The notes below the pieces were generated by a model that was given only the letters and a program-made list of their open reading frames with translations, searched no databases and was not told the DNA's origin. This document shows positions 38,801-46,592 of a stretch of DNA of 64,000 nt, piece after piece. Positions within the stretch are counted from its first letter, which is position 1. Each line of letters begins with the position of its first letter. The translations under genes were made by a program, and so were the position numbers. The stretch lies in NCBI GenBank assembly GCA_965229645.1, contig OZ245893.1, forward strand, positions 558,001 through 622,000. Reading direction: 5' to 3'. Origin of the DNA: CAXQZM01 sp965229645 (GTDB lineage: Bacteria; Pseudomonadota; Alphaproteobacteria; UBA7985).

Positions 38801-39224
38801 CCGCGAAACCGATGAGGGCGGCGCAGAGGTGGAAGTTTATCGCAGTGGGTCTGGGAAGTCGGGCGGTCAGCGGCAGAAACTCGCAACGACGTGTTTGGCG
38901 GCCGCCTTGCGCTACCAACTCGGCGGCGACGATCTAGGGGTGCCTTTGTACGCGCCCGTTGTACTGGATGAGGCCTTTGATAAGGCGGACAACGAATTCA
39001 CCGCGCTGGCCATGAATATCTTTAAGAACTTTGGATTTCAGATGATTGTTGCGACGCCGCTGAAGTCGGTCATGACACTGGAACCTTTTATCGGCGGCGC
39101 TTGCTTTATCGACATTAGCGAACGGCGAGTTTCAGGGGTCTTGATAATCGAGTATGATCAGCAAGCCCAGCGCCTGAAGCTGCCCGCCCACGCACGTCGG
39201 GAAACAGGTCTTGAAATTTCCTGA
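35850..39224 (+). CDS. jetC: Wadjet motor JetC (SMC/MukB-like ATPase)
   Basis: The loop-extruding ATPase of Wadjet. In 1124 aa, the Walker A motif GRSGAGKSTLLDAFSALL is at residues 46-63 and long coiled coils run from about 300 to 900. The ABC signature is GSGKSGGQRQKLATT near 1010, and Walker B is VVLDEAFDKAD near 1035. It is related to SbcC/MukB, but its neighbours identify it as JetC. Known Wadjet complexes extrude circular DNA and present plasmids for cleavage by JetD. Confidence 0.95.
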   Translation: MSDAEGMSYLFAQEQFRMVKLQVFNWGTFSDVHTIPITEQGFLFVGRSGAGKSTLLDAFSALLVPPRWVDFNAAAREAERTGRDRNLVSYIRGAWAEQKDEASGEIATRTLRAGTTWSALALSYRNASDQYVVLVQVLWLRGGANGAGDVKRHFMIFERPFDLEELEVFGQSNLDVRKLKQSLEQAFHGSDFSAYAARFRRLLGIENEMALRLLHKTQSAKNLGDLNTFLRDFMLDKPATFDVADRLVSEFDELNAAHQAVVNARKQVETLVPAREAYAARTAILQDQSHLSDLLAGIDTYGARCRVDLLTAEIERLVVQAEGLQGEKDRRKATLTQQQDVLRDLERRHREVGGDQVETWQAEKASLERRRDQCLRKQQQAKGAFEQLDWVVPQSPHDFAARIGEARQVLESWERRRNEIREQRDRLVIRRQEAEAALVQTREEVTALARQPSNIPARMLALRTEISKAIGVSERALPFVGELIEVKADEGAWQGAIERVLHGFALSLLVDDRHYAALSTYLNGRHLGQRLVYYRTGQGDHPPAKPVGTDSLVLKLTIGEANQAEWLRAELRRRFDYLCVDSLQALRRADRALTREGQVKHSKTRHEKNDRRAVADPKHWVLGFDNQEKLALYKAQAQTLATELSDLGDQLQNLTNQEGAQSDRAMHCQTLVNLQWQEVDVAPLLTGIEQLERQIRRTLDGDSGLKTIADQITRQEGVVERADATLRKARIDHEKIVGRIDDHETSLKRLQDDAALVALTPDQMQGLDAQFALLESPARLENLDKQLRSVERTIRENIGALAREGGKCDQLIVRQFDTFVREWPPESEGLDATLAAASDFFAKLTRLEADGLPAHERRFFELLERQSHQNLAALSTYLSDARKQILERMDLVNESLAQVPFNQSATQTTFLQIDPSERQLPDVREFKQEIQQALSHAWSQDRDLAESRFLALRGLVQRLSSQEPENKRWRQAVLDVRQHMEFIGRETDEGGAEVEVYRSGSGKSGGQRQKLATTCLAAALRYQLGGDDLGVPLYAPVVLDEAFDKADNEFTALAMNIFKNFGFQMIVATPLKSVMTLEPFIGGACFIDISERRVSGVLIIEYDQQAQRLKLPAHARRETGLEIS

Positions 39225-40386
39225 TGATATTCGCCAAGCGCTAAAGCGGCGCTACAAAACCCAGCACCGCGAGTGGCTGCAAAGCGGCCTTAAGTGCGAC
39301 GAGCCCCTGAGCGCTGACACCTGGCCCCTCGAGGTAGCCTTGGGGGTTCCCACCGAACGCCAAGCCCAAAAGCAGTTGGCCGACGTGCGTGCTTGGGTTG
39401 CGGTTTGGCAAGCCTGGAACGGGGCGGGATCGCTGCGCTGGGGCGTGCGGCGGTGGCGCACACTTGGAACGCAGACCGTTCCCGAAAAACTGCTGCTGGC
39501 GGATCCCAGGGACGTCGCATCGTGGATCGGGGAAGCCGAGCGTTGGGCGCGCGCGCAGCGCCGCTATGGGGATCTGAGGGCGCGCTGGCCGCAGCTAAGC
39601 GGCGCGCTGCCGCGCCATTTCGACATGCTCGCGGACTACAGCGAGCAAGACTATGGCCGTCTGATCGCTCTCCTCGATTGGATCCAACGCAATCCCACCT
39701 CCAACCTCTATCCCAGACAAGTGCCCGTGAGTGGGCTAGACAGCAAGTGGTTTGAAGGGCGCAAAGGGGTGCTGGCGGACTTGGTCGAAGCCGCGCTGCG
39801 CGGCCCGGTGATCGAAGGGGATCCTTTCCAGCGGTGCGGCCTCAAGGCCCCGCCGCGCCTAGTGCGTTTGCGCATCTTGGACGCCAGCCTAAGGCAGCGG
39901 CTGGGCGGTCTCGGCGACATCAGTGCGCCCTGGGAGCAACTGGCCGATCTTGATCTGCCCGCGCGCCACGTTTTCGTCGTTGAGAATCTGCAAACGGGTC
40001 TGGCCTTTGATGATTTGCCAGGGGCGGTGGTGCTGATGGGCCTTGGGTACGGGGTCGATCTGCTGGGCCGCCTGCCCTGGGTTGCCCAGGCCCAAGGCCT
40101 GTACTGGGGAGATTTGGATACCCATGGTTTTGCGATTTTGAACCGCGCGAGAGCCCATGTCCCCAGCCTGAAATCGATCTTGATGGACGAAGCCACCCTG
40201 CGAAGCCATGCGGAACTGTGGACGCAAGAGAAGGTGCCGCATACAGCGGAGGCCTTGCCCCTGTTAACGCAGGCCGAGCAGTCGGTGTACCAAGCCCTCA
40301 AACGCAACATCTGGGGTCAGAATGTCCGTCTCGAACAAGAGCGGATCGCCTGGGACGTGGCGTGGCGGGTTTTGCGCGACCTGTAG
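39211..40386 (+). CDS. jetD: Wadjet nuclease JetD (DUF3322-DUF2220)
   Basis: The DNA-cleaving subunit with a topoisomerase VI-like Toprim fold. Residues 1-185 form the DUF3322 DNA-binding part (DDIRQALKRRYKTQHREWL). Residues 190-391 form DUF2220, with the acidic Toprim residues in VVENLQTGLAF (Glu) and YWGDLDTHGF (Asp-x-Asp). The TTG start at 39211 overlaps the jetC stop by 14 bases. All catalytic acidic positions appear intact, so the system looks functional. Confidence 0.93.
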   Translation: MKFPDDIRQALKRRYKTQHREWLQSGLKCDEPLSADTWPLEVALGVPTERQAQKQLADVRAWVAVWQAWNGAGSLRWGVRRWRTLGTQTVPEKLLLADPRDVASWIGEAERWARAQRRYGDLRARWPQLSGALPRHFDMLADYSEQDYGRLIALLDWIQRNPTSNLYPRQVPVSGLDSKWFEGRKGVLADLVEAALRGPVIEGDPFQRCGLKAPPRLVRLRILDASLRQRLGGLGDISAPWEQLADLDLPARHVFVVENLQTGLAFDDLPGAVVLMGLGYGVDLLGRLPWVAQAQGLYWGDLDTHGFAILNRARAHVPSLKSILMDEATLRSHAELWTQEKVPHTAEALPLLTQAEQSVYQALKRNIWGQNVRLEQERIAWDVAWRVLRDL

Positions 40387-40391
40387 AACTT

Positions 40392-40703
40392 TCAGTGCGT
40401 CCAGCGCAGGACGCGGTCGGCGGCGAAGTTGTCGGAGTAGGACTTGGGCTTGATTTTGCGGGGCAGGGCCGCTCTGTCGTCGACCTGGACCATGAGACCT
40501 GCCTGCGCCGCGTAGGCGAGGCCCGCGTCTTTGCTGTCAAACTCTAGTCTGACTTGGGTCAGGGTGTCATCGGCTGCTGTCCAACCCATCAGCGGCTCGA
40601 TGGATCGAGCGGAGGCGGGAACAAACTCCAGCACCCAGGCCTTGGTGTTGCCGCGGCCTTGCTGCATGGCGGTGCGGGCAGGTTGATAGAGACGCGCGGA
40701 CAT
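40392..40703 (-). CDS. NDUFS4-type NADH dehydrogenase (complex I) subunit
   Basis: A 103-aa ETC complex I accessory subunit. The pattern ARLYQPARTAMQQGR, WVLEF and the end YSDNFAADRVLRWTH matches the mitochondrial NDUFS4/alphaproteobacterial family. It stabilises the NADH-oxidising arm. It is convergent with jetD, five bases apart, so it marks the right edge of the defence island. Confidence 0.92.
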   Translation of the reverse strand: MSARLYQPARTAMQQGRGNTKAWVLEFVPASARSIEPLMGWTAADDTLTQVRLEFDSKDAGLAYAAQAGLMVQVDDRAALPRKIKPKSYSDNFAADRVLRWTH

Positions 40704-40715
40704 GGGTCAGGCCTT

Positions 40716-42167
40716 TCAGTCGAGGTTGAGGCAAATGTACTTGAGCTCGGTAAATTCTTCTAAGCCATGGCGCGATCCTTCGCGCCCCAAGCCCGACTCT
40801 TTGACGCCGCCGAACGGCGCGACCTCGGTTGAAATCAGGCCCGTGTTGACCCCAACCATGCCGTATTCCAGGGCTTCAGCCACCTTAAAAATTCGGCGCA
40901 CGTCCTTGGCATAGAAGTAGGAGGCGAGGCCGAACTGAGTATCATTGGCTTGGGCGATAACATCGTCCTCATCGTCAAACTTGAACAGGGGCGCGACGGG
41001 GCCAAAGGTTTCCTCGCGTGTCACTTTCATACGCCTAGTGACGCCCGTTAAAATCGTCGGTTCGTAAAAGGTGCCGCCCAGGGCATGGGGTTTGCCGCCG
41101 AGGATGAGCGTCGCGCCCTTTGCGACGGCATCGCTCACATGCTCTTGCACCTTATCCATGGCGGCGGTGTCGATCAACGGGCCGAACACCACGCCGTTTT
41201 CCAGGCCGTTTCCAACGGTCATGGTCGCGATGCGCGCCGCGAGTTTTTGGGCGAAGGTGTTGTAAACACTGGCTTGCACATAGATGCGGTTGGCGCAGAC
41301 GCAGGTCTGGCCGTTGTTGCGGTACTTACAAATGATCGCCCCTTCGACTGCGGCGTCAAGGTCGGCATCGTCAAAGACGATGAACGGCGCGTTGCCGCCC
41401 AGTTCCAGCCCGAGTTTTTTGATCGTTGACGCAGACTGCTGATACAGCAGCTTGCCGACCTCGGTCGATCCCGTAAAGGAGACCTTTTTTACAAGATCGG
41501 ACGCGGTCATGACCGCGCCAATCTCGCGCGATTTGCCTGTGATCACGGAAAACAAGCCCGCAGGAATCCCCGCTTCTTCGGCGAGAACGGCGAGCGCCAG
41601 GGCGGAGTAGGGGGTCTGATTGGCGGGTTTGACCACAAAGGAACAGCCGGCCGCGAGCGCGGGGCCTGCCTTGCGGGTGATCATAGCGTTGGGAAAGTTC
41701 CAGGGGGTAATGGCCGCAACGGTGCCAATCGGCTGGCGCTGCACGATCAGCCGTGTGCCAGGTGTATGCCCTGGGATGGTTTCGCCGTAGAGTCGTTTCG
41801 CTTCCTCGGCGAACCATTCGATGAACGAGGCTCCGTAGGCTACCTCGCCCTTGGCCTCTGCCAGGGGTTTTCCCATTTCCAAGGTCAGCAATTCGCCGAG
41901 CGCGTCCTGGTGTTGCATCATGAGCGCGAACCATTTTTTGAGGACCGCGGCGCGATCCTTGGCGGTGCGCGCGGCCCAGGCATGGCGTGCGGACTCTGCG
42001 GCGGCGAGCGCGGCTTCGGTTTCGCGCGCGCCCATTTTAGGCACAGTTCCGATGACCTCGCCCGTCGCGGGGTTGGTGACTTGCAAGGTTTCGCCGCTGT
42101 CGGCCTCGACCCATTCGCCATTGATATAGGCACGTTGTCGAAAGAGGGGACTGCTCAGAACGGACAT
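40716..42167 (-). CDS. gabD: NADP-dependent succinate-semialdehyde dehydrogenase
   Basis: Oxidises succinate semialdehyde to succinate in GABA degradation. The 483-aa aldehyde dehydrogenase has the glutamate motif LELGGNAPFIVFDDADLD near residue 255, the catalytic Cys in NNGQTCVCANR near 289, and NADP contacts PWNFPNAMITRK near 155. The second Cys beside the catalytic one is typical of GabD. The ATG at 42167 gives MSVLSSPLFRQRAYINGEWV, the usual start; an in-frame start at 42224 adds non-conserved residues. The substrate assignment is by family. Confidence 0.9.
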   Translation of the reverse strand: MSVLSSPLFRQRAYINGEWVEADSGETLQVTNPATGEVIGTVPKMGARETEAALAAAESARHAWAARTAKDRAAVLKKWFALMMQHQDALGELLTLEMGKPLAEAKGEVAYGASFIEWFAEEAKRLYGETIPGHTPGTRLIVQRQPIGTVAAITPWNFPNAMITRKAGPALAAGCSFVVKPANQTPYSALALAVLAEEAGIPAGLFSVITGKSREIGAVMTASDLVKKVSFTGSTEVGKLLYQQSASTIKKLGLELGGNAPFIVFDDADLDAAVEGAIICKYRNNGQTCVCANRIYVQASVYNTFAQKLAARIATMTVGNGLENGVVFGPLIDTAAMDKVQEHVSDAVAKGATLILGGKPHALGGTFYEPTILTGVTRRMKVTREETFGPVAPLFKFDDEDDVIAQANDTQFGLASYFYAKDVRRIFKVAEALEYGMVGVNTGLISTEVAPFGGVKESGLGREGSRHGLEEFTELKYICLNLD

Positions 42168-42222
42168 GGCAGACGCGATTAAGGTTCTTGACACGTGGGT
42201 CAAGCGCCGATTGAAGCCGTTC

Positions 42223-42873
42223 ATGACCGAATCTCACATGGCCGACGGGCTTTTTGAATCGCTGCGCAACAAAATTAAGGCCGAGCCGACCAACCCGTTC
42301 CATTACTCCGATCTCGCGACCCTTTATTGGCACGTAGAGAACGCGCATGACCGCGCCGAGCGCGTCTATACTACCGCCCTCAAGGCCATTCCAGGACACA
42401 CGACCTTGACAGGGGAGTATGCTTACTTCCTCGGTAAAACAGGGCGGGACGTCACCAAGGCTCGATCTCTGTTCGCGACCGTCGCATCGGCCCCCGACGT
42501 CAGCAGCCAGACTCTGATCCAGGCGGGCGAGTTTTTTTGGCAGATTGTTGGCGACTTGGACATCGCCGATACCCTCTACGCAGAGGCCGTGACGAAGAGC
42601 CCCGAGGACGAAGTCGTGCGCGGGCTTTACGCAGATTTCCTCTGGCGGGGCAGGGGCAACGGCGCAAAAGCCAAGAAAGCCTTCGCCGCCGCGTTCAAGA
42701 TCGACCAGATCGAGGACGAAGCGGTCTTAGCGGGCTTTGCGGTGTTCCTGTGGCAATTTGAAAAAGACCTAGAGGCCGCGCAAACATACTTCAAACAAGC
42801 CCTCGACGAAGAGCCAGAACAAGACTGGATCTACGAAGCGTTCGAGGCCTTCACGGCAGCGCGGCGCGCATGA
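42223..42873 (+). CDS. TPR-like repeat protein
   Basis: A 216-aa helical protein with repeated pairs such as FHYSDLATLYWHVENAHDRA and EYAYFLGKTGRDVTKARSLF, with FADFLW-type motifs in later units. It is a half-a-TPR style scaffold probably mediating protein interactions. It is divergent from gabD. Three in-frame ATGs are possible (42166, 42223, 42238); 42223 leaves a short promoter gap. No function is established. Confidence 0.65.
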   Translation: MTESHMADGLFESLRNKIKAEPTNPFHYSDLATLYWHVENAHDRAERVYTTALKAIPGHTTLTGEYAYFLGKTGRDVTKARSLFATVASAPDVSSQTLIQAGEFFWQIVGDLDIADTLYAEAVTKSPEDEVVRGLYADFLWRGRGNGAKAKKAFAAAFKIDQIEDEAVLAGFAVFLWQFEKDLEAAQTYFKQALDEEPEQDWIYEAFEAFTAARRA

Positions 42874-43280
42874 ATTGCCGGTGGCGGTTCCTTTGCGCGG
42901 ACATCGGATCTTAAGGCTCTTATGACTCAAGGCCTCTACTGACGCGGATGTTCCTTGGGGGCGATTGTTCCAGTCGACTCACAGTCCGCTACGGCACGAT
43001 CTTCCGCAATCAAAACGCTTTGATCGCATAACACACGGTTGACCCAGGAACCGCCGCAAAATAATTTCTTAAAGTGTTGCAAATATAGAGTTTCTTTCAA
43101 TTCAAATTTGAATTTGCCCCAACTTTTGATTTTGCTCCGCAGGGATTTAGAGGGGCAAAGAGGCACTAATTACATGGGTGCCCGCAAAGCGCCAACGGCG
43201 ACTACCCGCCCATTGACGTAACGCGACCTTGAGTGTATCACTAGGGTGGTGGTAGCAACGAATGAGTTTTGAGGGAGCGC
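42874..43280. other. Gene-free AT-richer region with palindrome
   Basis: No supported gene in about 400 bases. The second half is noticeably AT-richer than the neighbourhood. It includes a perfect 16-bp palindrome, AATTCAAATTTGAATT, at 43099-43114. The change in composition suits the start of foreign DNA extending to the tRNA-Arg gene at 44.6 kb. Confidence 0.4.
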
Positions 43281-43481
43281 ATGAAGAGGCTTTTTGAGGC
43301 GTCAACTGGGTTTGCTGGACTCGCTTTTGGCTTACTTCTTGGCGTGGGCGACTTTTACTGGATTTGGAAATCCTGGGACCTTGATAGCTTCTAGATGTTT
43401 TGGGCGGGGCTCTTCCCGCTAACAGTTCCTGTAACCGTCATCACTGGTGCCTGGTCTATTTTTTTCGGCGTTCCTGATTAG
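43281..43481 (+). pseudogene. Tiny two-helix membrane ORF split by in-frame TAG
   Basis: ATG at 43281 with upstream GAGGGAG encodes a 37-residue hydrophobic peptide (MKRLFEASTGFAGLAFGLLL, then GVGDFYWIWKSW), stopping at TAG 43392-43394. The next codon is ATG in the same frame and encodes 28 more residues (MFWAGLFPLTVPVTVITGAW, then a stop at 43479). Together they would form a two-helix membrane protein. It may be a nonsense-mutated gene, two coupled peptides, or chance. Confidence 0.3.
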
Positions 43482-43596
43482 GTCTATTGGCTGTTCGACT
43501 AATCCTCTTGTCCCGAGTGATCCGCTTGACGCCGATTTTTATGGACATTGGGGGCGGAGCGTCACATATAGGAATTATTCGTTTTAGGGGGTTACC

Positions 43597-43884
43597 ATGA
43601 GCAGGCCTATCGCAATCCGCATAACGTTCGACGAAGAGGCGATGGTCTTCACTGCGACCAGCGATAACCTGTTCGGGCTTTTTTTGGAAGCGGAAACACC
43701 CCAAAAGCTTTTCAGGGAGCTGGATCATTGGGTGCCTGAGCTTGTTAGCGACAACGGCCCGCCCTGCATTATGTGGGGCTCCATTACCTTTTGGAGCGCG
43801 TGGGCAAACGTGCTTTTTAGGAGGGCCAACAGGTTCTTTTCCGTTGATCGCGACCAAATCCCCTTAAGTACACAGCGTGGTTGA
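43597..43884 (+). CDS. DUF1902 (HicB-like) antitoxin
   Basis: A 95-aa protein starting MSRPIAIRITFDEEAMVFTA with TSDNLFGLFLEAETPQKLFREL, the degenerate RNase H-like fold of DUF1902/HicB antitoxins. The ATG follows GGGGG. Its end overlaps the HicA gene by eight bases, the usual coupled antitoxin-toxin order. The C-terminus is hydrophobic and not clearly DNA-binding. Confidence 0.72.
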   Translation: MSRPIAIRITFDEEAMVFTATSDNLFGLFLEAETPQKLFRELDHWVPELVSDNGPPCIMWGSITFWSAWANVLFRRANRFFSVDRDQIPLSTQRG

Positions 43885-44071
43885 GGAATTTCGCAAGGTT
43901 GTCGTCAAACTTCTTTCCAAGCACGGCGCGCAGAAGATAAGCGGTGGGAAGGGCAGTCATGTGAAGTGGAAACTGAAAAGCGGGGAGGTTGTGATTATAC
44001 CGCATGGATGCAAAAGCCGACACATGGCCAACGACATCCTGAAAAGCGCTGGCATTGACACCAGGGTCTAG
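43877..44071 (+). CDS. hicA: HicA family toxin
   Basis: A 64-aa protein with double-stranded RNA-binding HicA/YcfA fold: EFRKVVVKLLSKHGAQKISGGKGSHVKW. The catalytic histidine lies in KGSHVKW, followed by VVIIPHGCKSRHMANDILKSAGI. HicA toxins are mRNA interferases neutralised by the adjacent antitoxin. GTG start at 43877. It is located in the island scar beside tRNA-Arg, a common place for such modules. Confidence 0.82.
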   Translation: MVEEFRKVVVKLLSKHGAQKISGGKGSHVKWKLKSGEVVIIPHGCKSRHMANDILKSAGIDTRV

Positions 44072-44170
44072 TGGGTCACGCTCTGTCCGTCCTGTTCGCC
44101 CTCGCCACCAGCGCCGCAGCCCAACGCGAGCGCGACTACCAGACTGCCCATGATACCTAGAAACGGTGGG

Positions 44171-44515
44171 CTAAAAATGAAGACCTGTCGCGGGAAAAGA
44201 GTCCGACCAATCAGCAATACCAGACTGCTTAAGGCGCTTAGCGGTTTCCTGCTTTTCATGCCAAAGCGGCTGCAAGTTGGGCGCGGCGGCTTCTCGTGCT
44301 TGCTGCAAGCCCATGCTGGGCCATTTGCCTAGCGCTGGTTCATGGGTGCGTCCTTTATGCTTGCACCTTAGGAACCAATAGGCGCCGCTGGTGCGCTGTC
44401 TAAGAAATATCTCAAGGCCATCGCCTCGCACCGCTGAACTTCCCGCTCTTGCCGCGGCGCGGATGGTCTGTGTTGTTAGCTTGGGCATCTGCAGGGCTCT
44501 CAATCTTTGCCCCAA
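44171..44515 (-). pseudogene. Truncated tyrosine integrase (arm-binding domain only)
   Basis: MPKLTTQTIRAA, then DGLEIFLRQRTSGAYWFLRCKHKGRTHEPALGKWPSMGLQQARE, is the N-terminal DUF4102/arm-DNA-binding domain of P4-type integrases. The reading frame leaves the family soon after QAREAAAPNLQPLW; the core-binding and catalytic domains are gone. It starts about 110 bases from the 3' end of the tRNA-Arg gene and reads away from it, the standard position of an integrase at its tRNA attachment site. Confidence 0.72.
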
Positions 44516-44627
44516 CTTTTTTACGGATCAAGGGGACATTTGAGAGACCCCAGGAAACAATGGCGTTCTTAAATTCCAAGCCCATAAAGACTTTAGGGAT
44601 GTGCTGAAACTTGTAGAATTTTAAAAA

Positions 44628-44704
44628 TGGCGGACCCAGGAAGATTCGAACTCCCGACCTCTTGATTCGTAGTCAAGCGCTCTATCCAGCTGAGCTATGG
44701 GTCC
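44628..44704 (-). tRNA. tRNA-Arg (anticodon ACG)
   Basis: Read on the minus strand, the acceptor GGACCCA pairs with TGGGTCC and the D-arm is GCTCAGCTGGATAGAGC. The anticodon stem-loop CTTGA-CTACGAA-TCAAG gives ACG, the T-arm contains GTTCGAATC, and CCA is encoded after discriminator G. The adenosine at position 34 is the substrate of the TadA encoded at 14.2-14.7 kb. The truncated integrase lies immediately downstream of its 3' end. Confidence 0.96.
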
Positions 44705-44818
44705 GTATGACTGGTTGATGCAAGCGGCCTTAGGCGCGCGGTTGGGCGAGGTCAACGCTTGCGGGGATTTTTTTGCCAATTTGTTCGACGCGCGGAAATT
44801 TTGGCCTATGTCGCTGGA

Positions 44819-45241
44819 ATGGTTCGGCCCCGGTTCTTCCTTGTTCTGCTGTGTGTCCCGAGTTTTGCGTGGGGGCAACTGCCAGTGCCGCCCAGCGAAG
44901 TGGCGCGCATTCAGACGGTGATTTCTTCGCAGGTCGAGGCGTTTCGGGATGGCGACTTGGATCGGGCTTTTTCGTTCGCAGCGCCGAGTATTCAGCGCAC
45001 CTTTGGCGACTCTCAAACCTTCGGCCGCATGGTGGAACAGGGCTATGGGCAGATTTTTTCAGCCTTTGAGTTTAGCTTCGTCGGTACCGTGGGAAGCCAA
45101 GACGCGCCGATTCAGCTTGTGCGATTTACGGGCACCGATTTGACTGCGGTGATGGCACTTTACTTGATGGAGTTGCAACCAGGGGGACAGTGGCGCATCG
45201 CGGGGGTTCAACTCGGCACCGTTCCCGAACAAGTGCTTTAG
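44819..45241 (+). CDS. Secreted DUF4864 protein
   Basis: A 140-aa protein with a signal peptide (MVRPRFFLVLLCVPSFAWGQ). The body PPSEVARIQTVISSQVEAFRDGDLDRAFSFAAPSIQRTFGD is typical of DUF4864, an NTF2-like periplasmic family of unknown function. The ATG at 44819 yields the best signal peptide. It is the first normal gene after the tRNA-Arg site. Confidence 0.78.
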   Translation: MVRPRFFLVLLCVPSFAWGQLPVPPSEVARIQTVISSQVEAFRDGDLDRAFSFAAPSIQRTFGDSQTFGRMVEQGYGQIFSAFEFSFVGTVGSQDAPIQLVRFTGTDLTAVMALYLMELQPGGQWRIAGVQLGTVPEQVL

Positions 45242-45320
45242 TCCACAGGGGTTTTTGGCAGTGATTTTTGCGGCCATTCGCACTTGCCTTAACGAAAACG
45301 AATGGCTTTAGGACGTGACC

Positions 45321-45809
45321 ATGGGTCAGAAGTATTTTTCCGTTCTATGGGATGAATTTCACCGCGACAGTCGTGCGTTGGTTTGGAAACTCGCAGAGTT
45401 GCCGCTCTCAAAGAATAAGGGCTGGAAAGGGTTGGTCGCCATCACCCGAGGGGGGTTGGTGCCTGCGGCCATTGTGGCGCGGGAGCTCGACATTCGTTTG
45501 GTCGAAACCGTTTGTATGGTCTCCTACAGCGACGAGAAACAGCGCGGTGACCTGACGGTTTTGAAAGGCCTCGACGCCATAGGCGACGGGGAAGGCTGGC
45601 TAATCGTCGATGATCTGGTCGATAGCGGAAAAACTGCGGCCACCATCAAGCGTTTGGCGCCCAAATCGCATCTGGCAACAGTTTACGCCAAGCCCCAGGG
45701 CCGTTCTTTGGCCGATACGGTCGTCACCGAAGTTTCTCAAGACACTTGGATCTTGTTCCCTTGGGACACGCAGTTGACCGACTCCCTGCCGATCATCAAA
45801 CAGCTTTAG
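45321..45809 (+). CDS. gpt: Xanthine-guanine phosphoribosyltransferase
   Basis: Purine salvage enzyme using PRPP to form XMP/GMP. The 162-aa protein has the PRPP motif LIVDDLVDSGKTA near residue 96 and KGLVAITRGGLVPAAIVAREL near 35. The C-terminal DTWILFPWD corresponds to the purine-binding region. The ATG at 45321 follows AGGACG; an ATG two codons upstream is also in frame. Confidence 0.93.
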   Translation: MGQKYFSVLWDEFHRDSRALVWKLAELPLSKNKGWKGLVAITRGGLVPAAIVARELDIRLVETVCMVSYSDEKQRGDLTVLKGLDAIGDGEGWLIVDDLVDSGKTAATIKRLAPKSHLATVYAKPQGRSLADTVVTEVSQDTWILFPWDTQLTDSLPIIKQL

Positions 45810-45828
45810 GTTGACTTAGCAGGTCGCA

Positions 45829-46518
45829 TCATGCGGACGGTTGGGGTCCAGGGAAGGAGCCCAAAATGTGCGCCAAGGCCTGGGTGATATGGCTCGATCT
45901 AAGGTCCGCTGCAAACTCCGTGCCGTCTTGACGCGGATCGTCCCCCGATTTGATCCAGACCGTTTTCCAGCCTAGATCTCGCGCGGTGGCAAGATTGACC
46001 GACGTATCTTCAAAAAACACCGCTTCCTCAGGCGCGATGTCGAACTGATCGCTGATCAAGTCGTAAGGGAGGCGATGGGGCTTGGGCGTCCAGTTCGCCA
46101 TTTCGACGTCAAAGGCACCGTCAAAGTCGCTCAAATCGAGCCCCAGCCCCGTAAGCACGGATTTGGCGTGTTTGCGTGTCGCGTTGGTGAAGAGAAACTT
46201 GCGACCAGGCAAGGTCGCGATTTGTTGCCTTAGGTGCGGGTCGGGGCGCAAGACGCTGTAGTCAATGCCATGAACAAAGTCGGTGAAGGCATGGGGGTCA
46301 ATCGCATGATGGCGGACCATGCCGCCGAGGGTCGAGCCATAGGCCTGAAAATACCGGCGTTGCAGGTCGCGTGCTTCCGCCATGGGCAGGTCGAGGGTCT
46401 GACTGACGAACTGGGTGATGCGCGGCACAACCTGCTCAAACAAAGCCGCCTCAGGCCCATAGAGCGTATAGTCCACGTCGAAAATCCACGCGCGACACTG
46501 GTCAAATCCGTGGATCAT
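45829..46518 (-). CDS. HAD family pyrimidine 5'-nucleotidase
   Basis: Haloacid dehalogenase-like phosphatase. Motif I is AWIFDVDYTLYGPEA (nucleophile Asp; Tyr replaces the more usual Asn), motif II is KFLFTNATRKHA, and motif III/IV is VFFEDTSVNLATARDLG. The layout matches the SDT1-type pyrimidine 5'-nucleotidases common in alphaproteobacteria. It converges with gpt. Confidence 0.86.
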   Translation of the reverse strand: MIHGFDQCRAWIFDVDYTLYGPEAALFEQVVPRITQFVSQTLDLPMAEARDLQRRYFQAYGSTLGGMVRHHAIDPHAFTDFVHGIDYSVLRPDPHLRQQIATLPGRKFLFTNATRKHAKSVLTGLGLDLSDFDGAFDVEMANWTPKPHRLPYDLISDQFDIAPEEAVFFEDTSVNLATARDLGWKTVWIKSGDDPRQDGTEFAADLRSSHITQALAHILGSFPGPQPSA

Positions 46519-46536
46519 AGAGCTTGGAACTCCGCC

Positions 46537-46567
46537 AAAAAAAGAAAGGGACCCTAGGCCCCTTTCC
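46537..46567 (-). terminator. Rho-independent terminator of the Bax-inhibitor-1 gene
   Basis: On the minus strand, GAAAGGG pairs with CCCTTTC, extended by GG/CC with a bulge, and is followed by a run of seven T. It lies 26 bases after the Bax-inhibitor-1 stop and before the nucleotidase start, so the two minus-strand genes are separate transcripts. Confidence 0.8.
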
Positions 46568-46592
46568 TATTAAACGACAGTTTGTGTGAAGT

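Noticed and set aside
35850..39224. JetC as a housekeeping SbcC or MukB
   Set aside because: Its partners are DUF3375, DUF4194 and DUF2220 proteins in overlapping order, which specifies Wadjet.
44068..44259. A small minus-strand ORF with a signal-peptide-like stretch (GSLVVALALGCGAG)
   Set aside because: No ribosome-binding site or homology; it overlaps the end of the integrase fragment.
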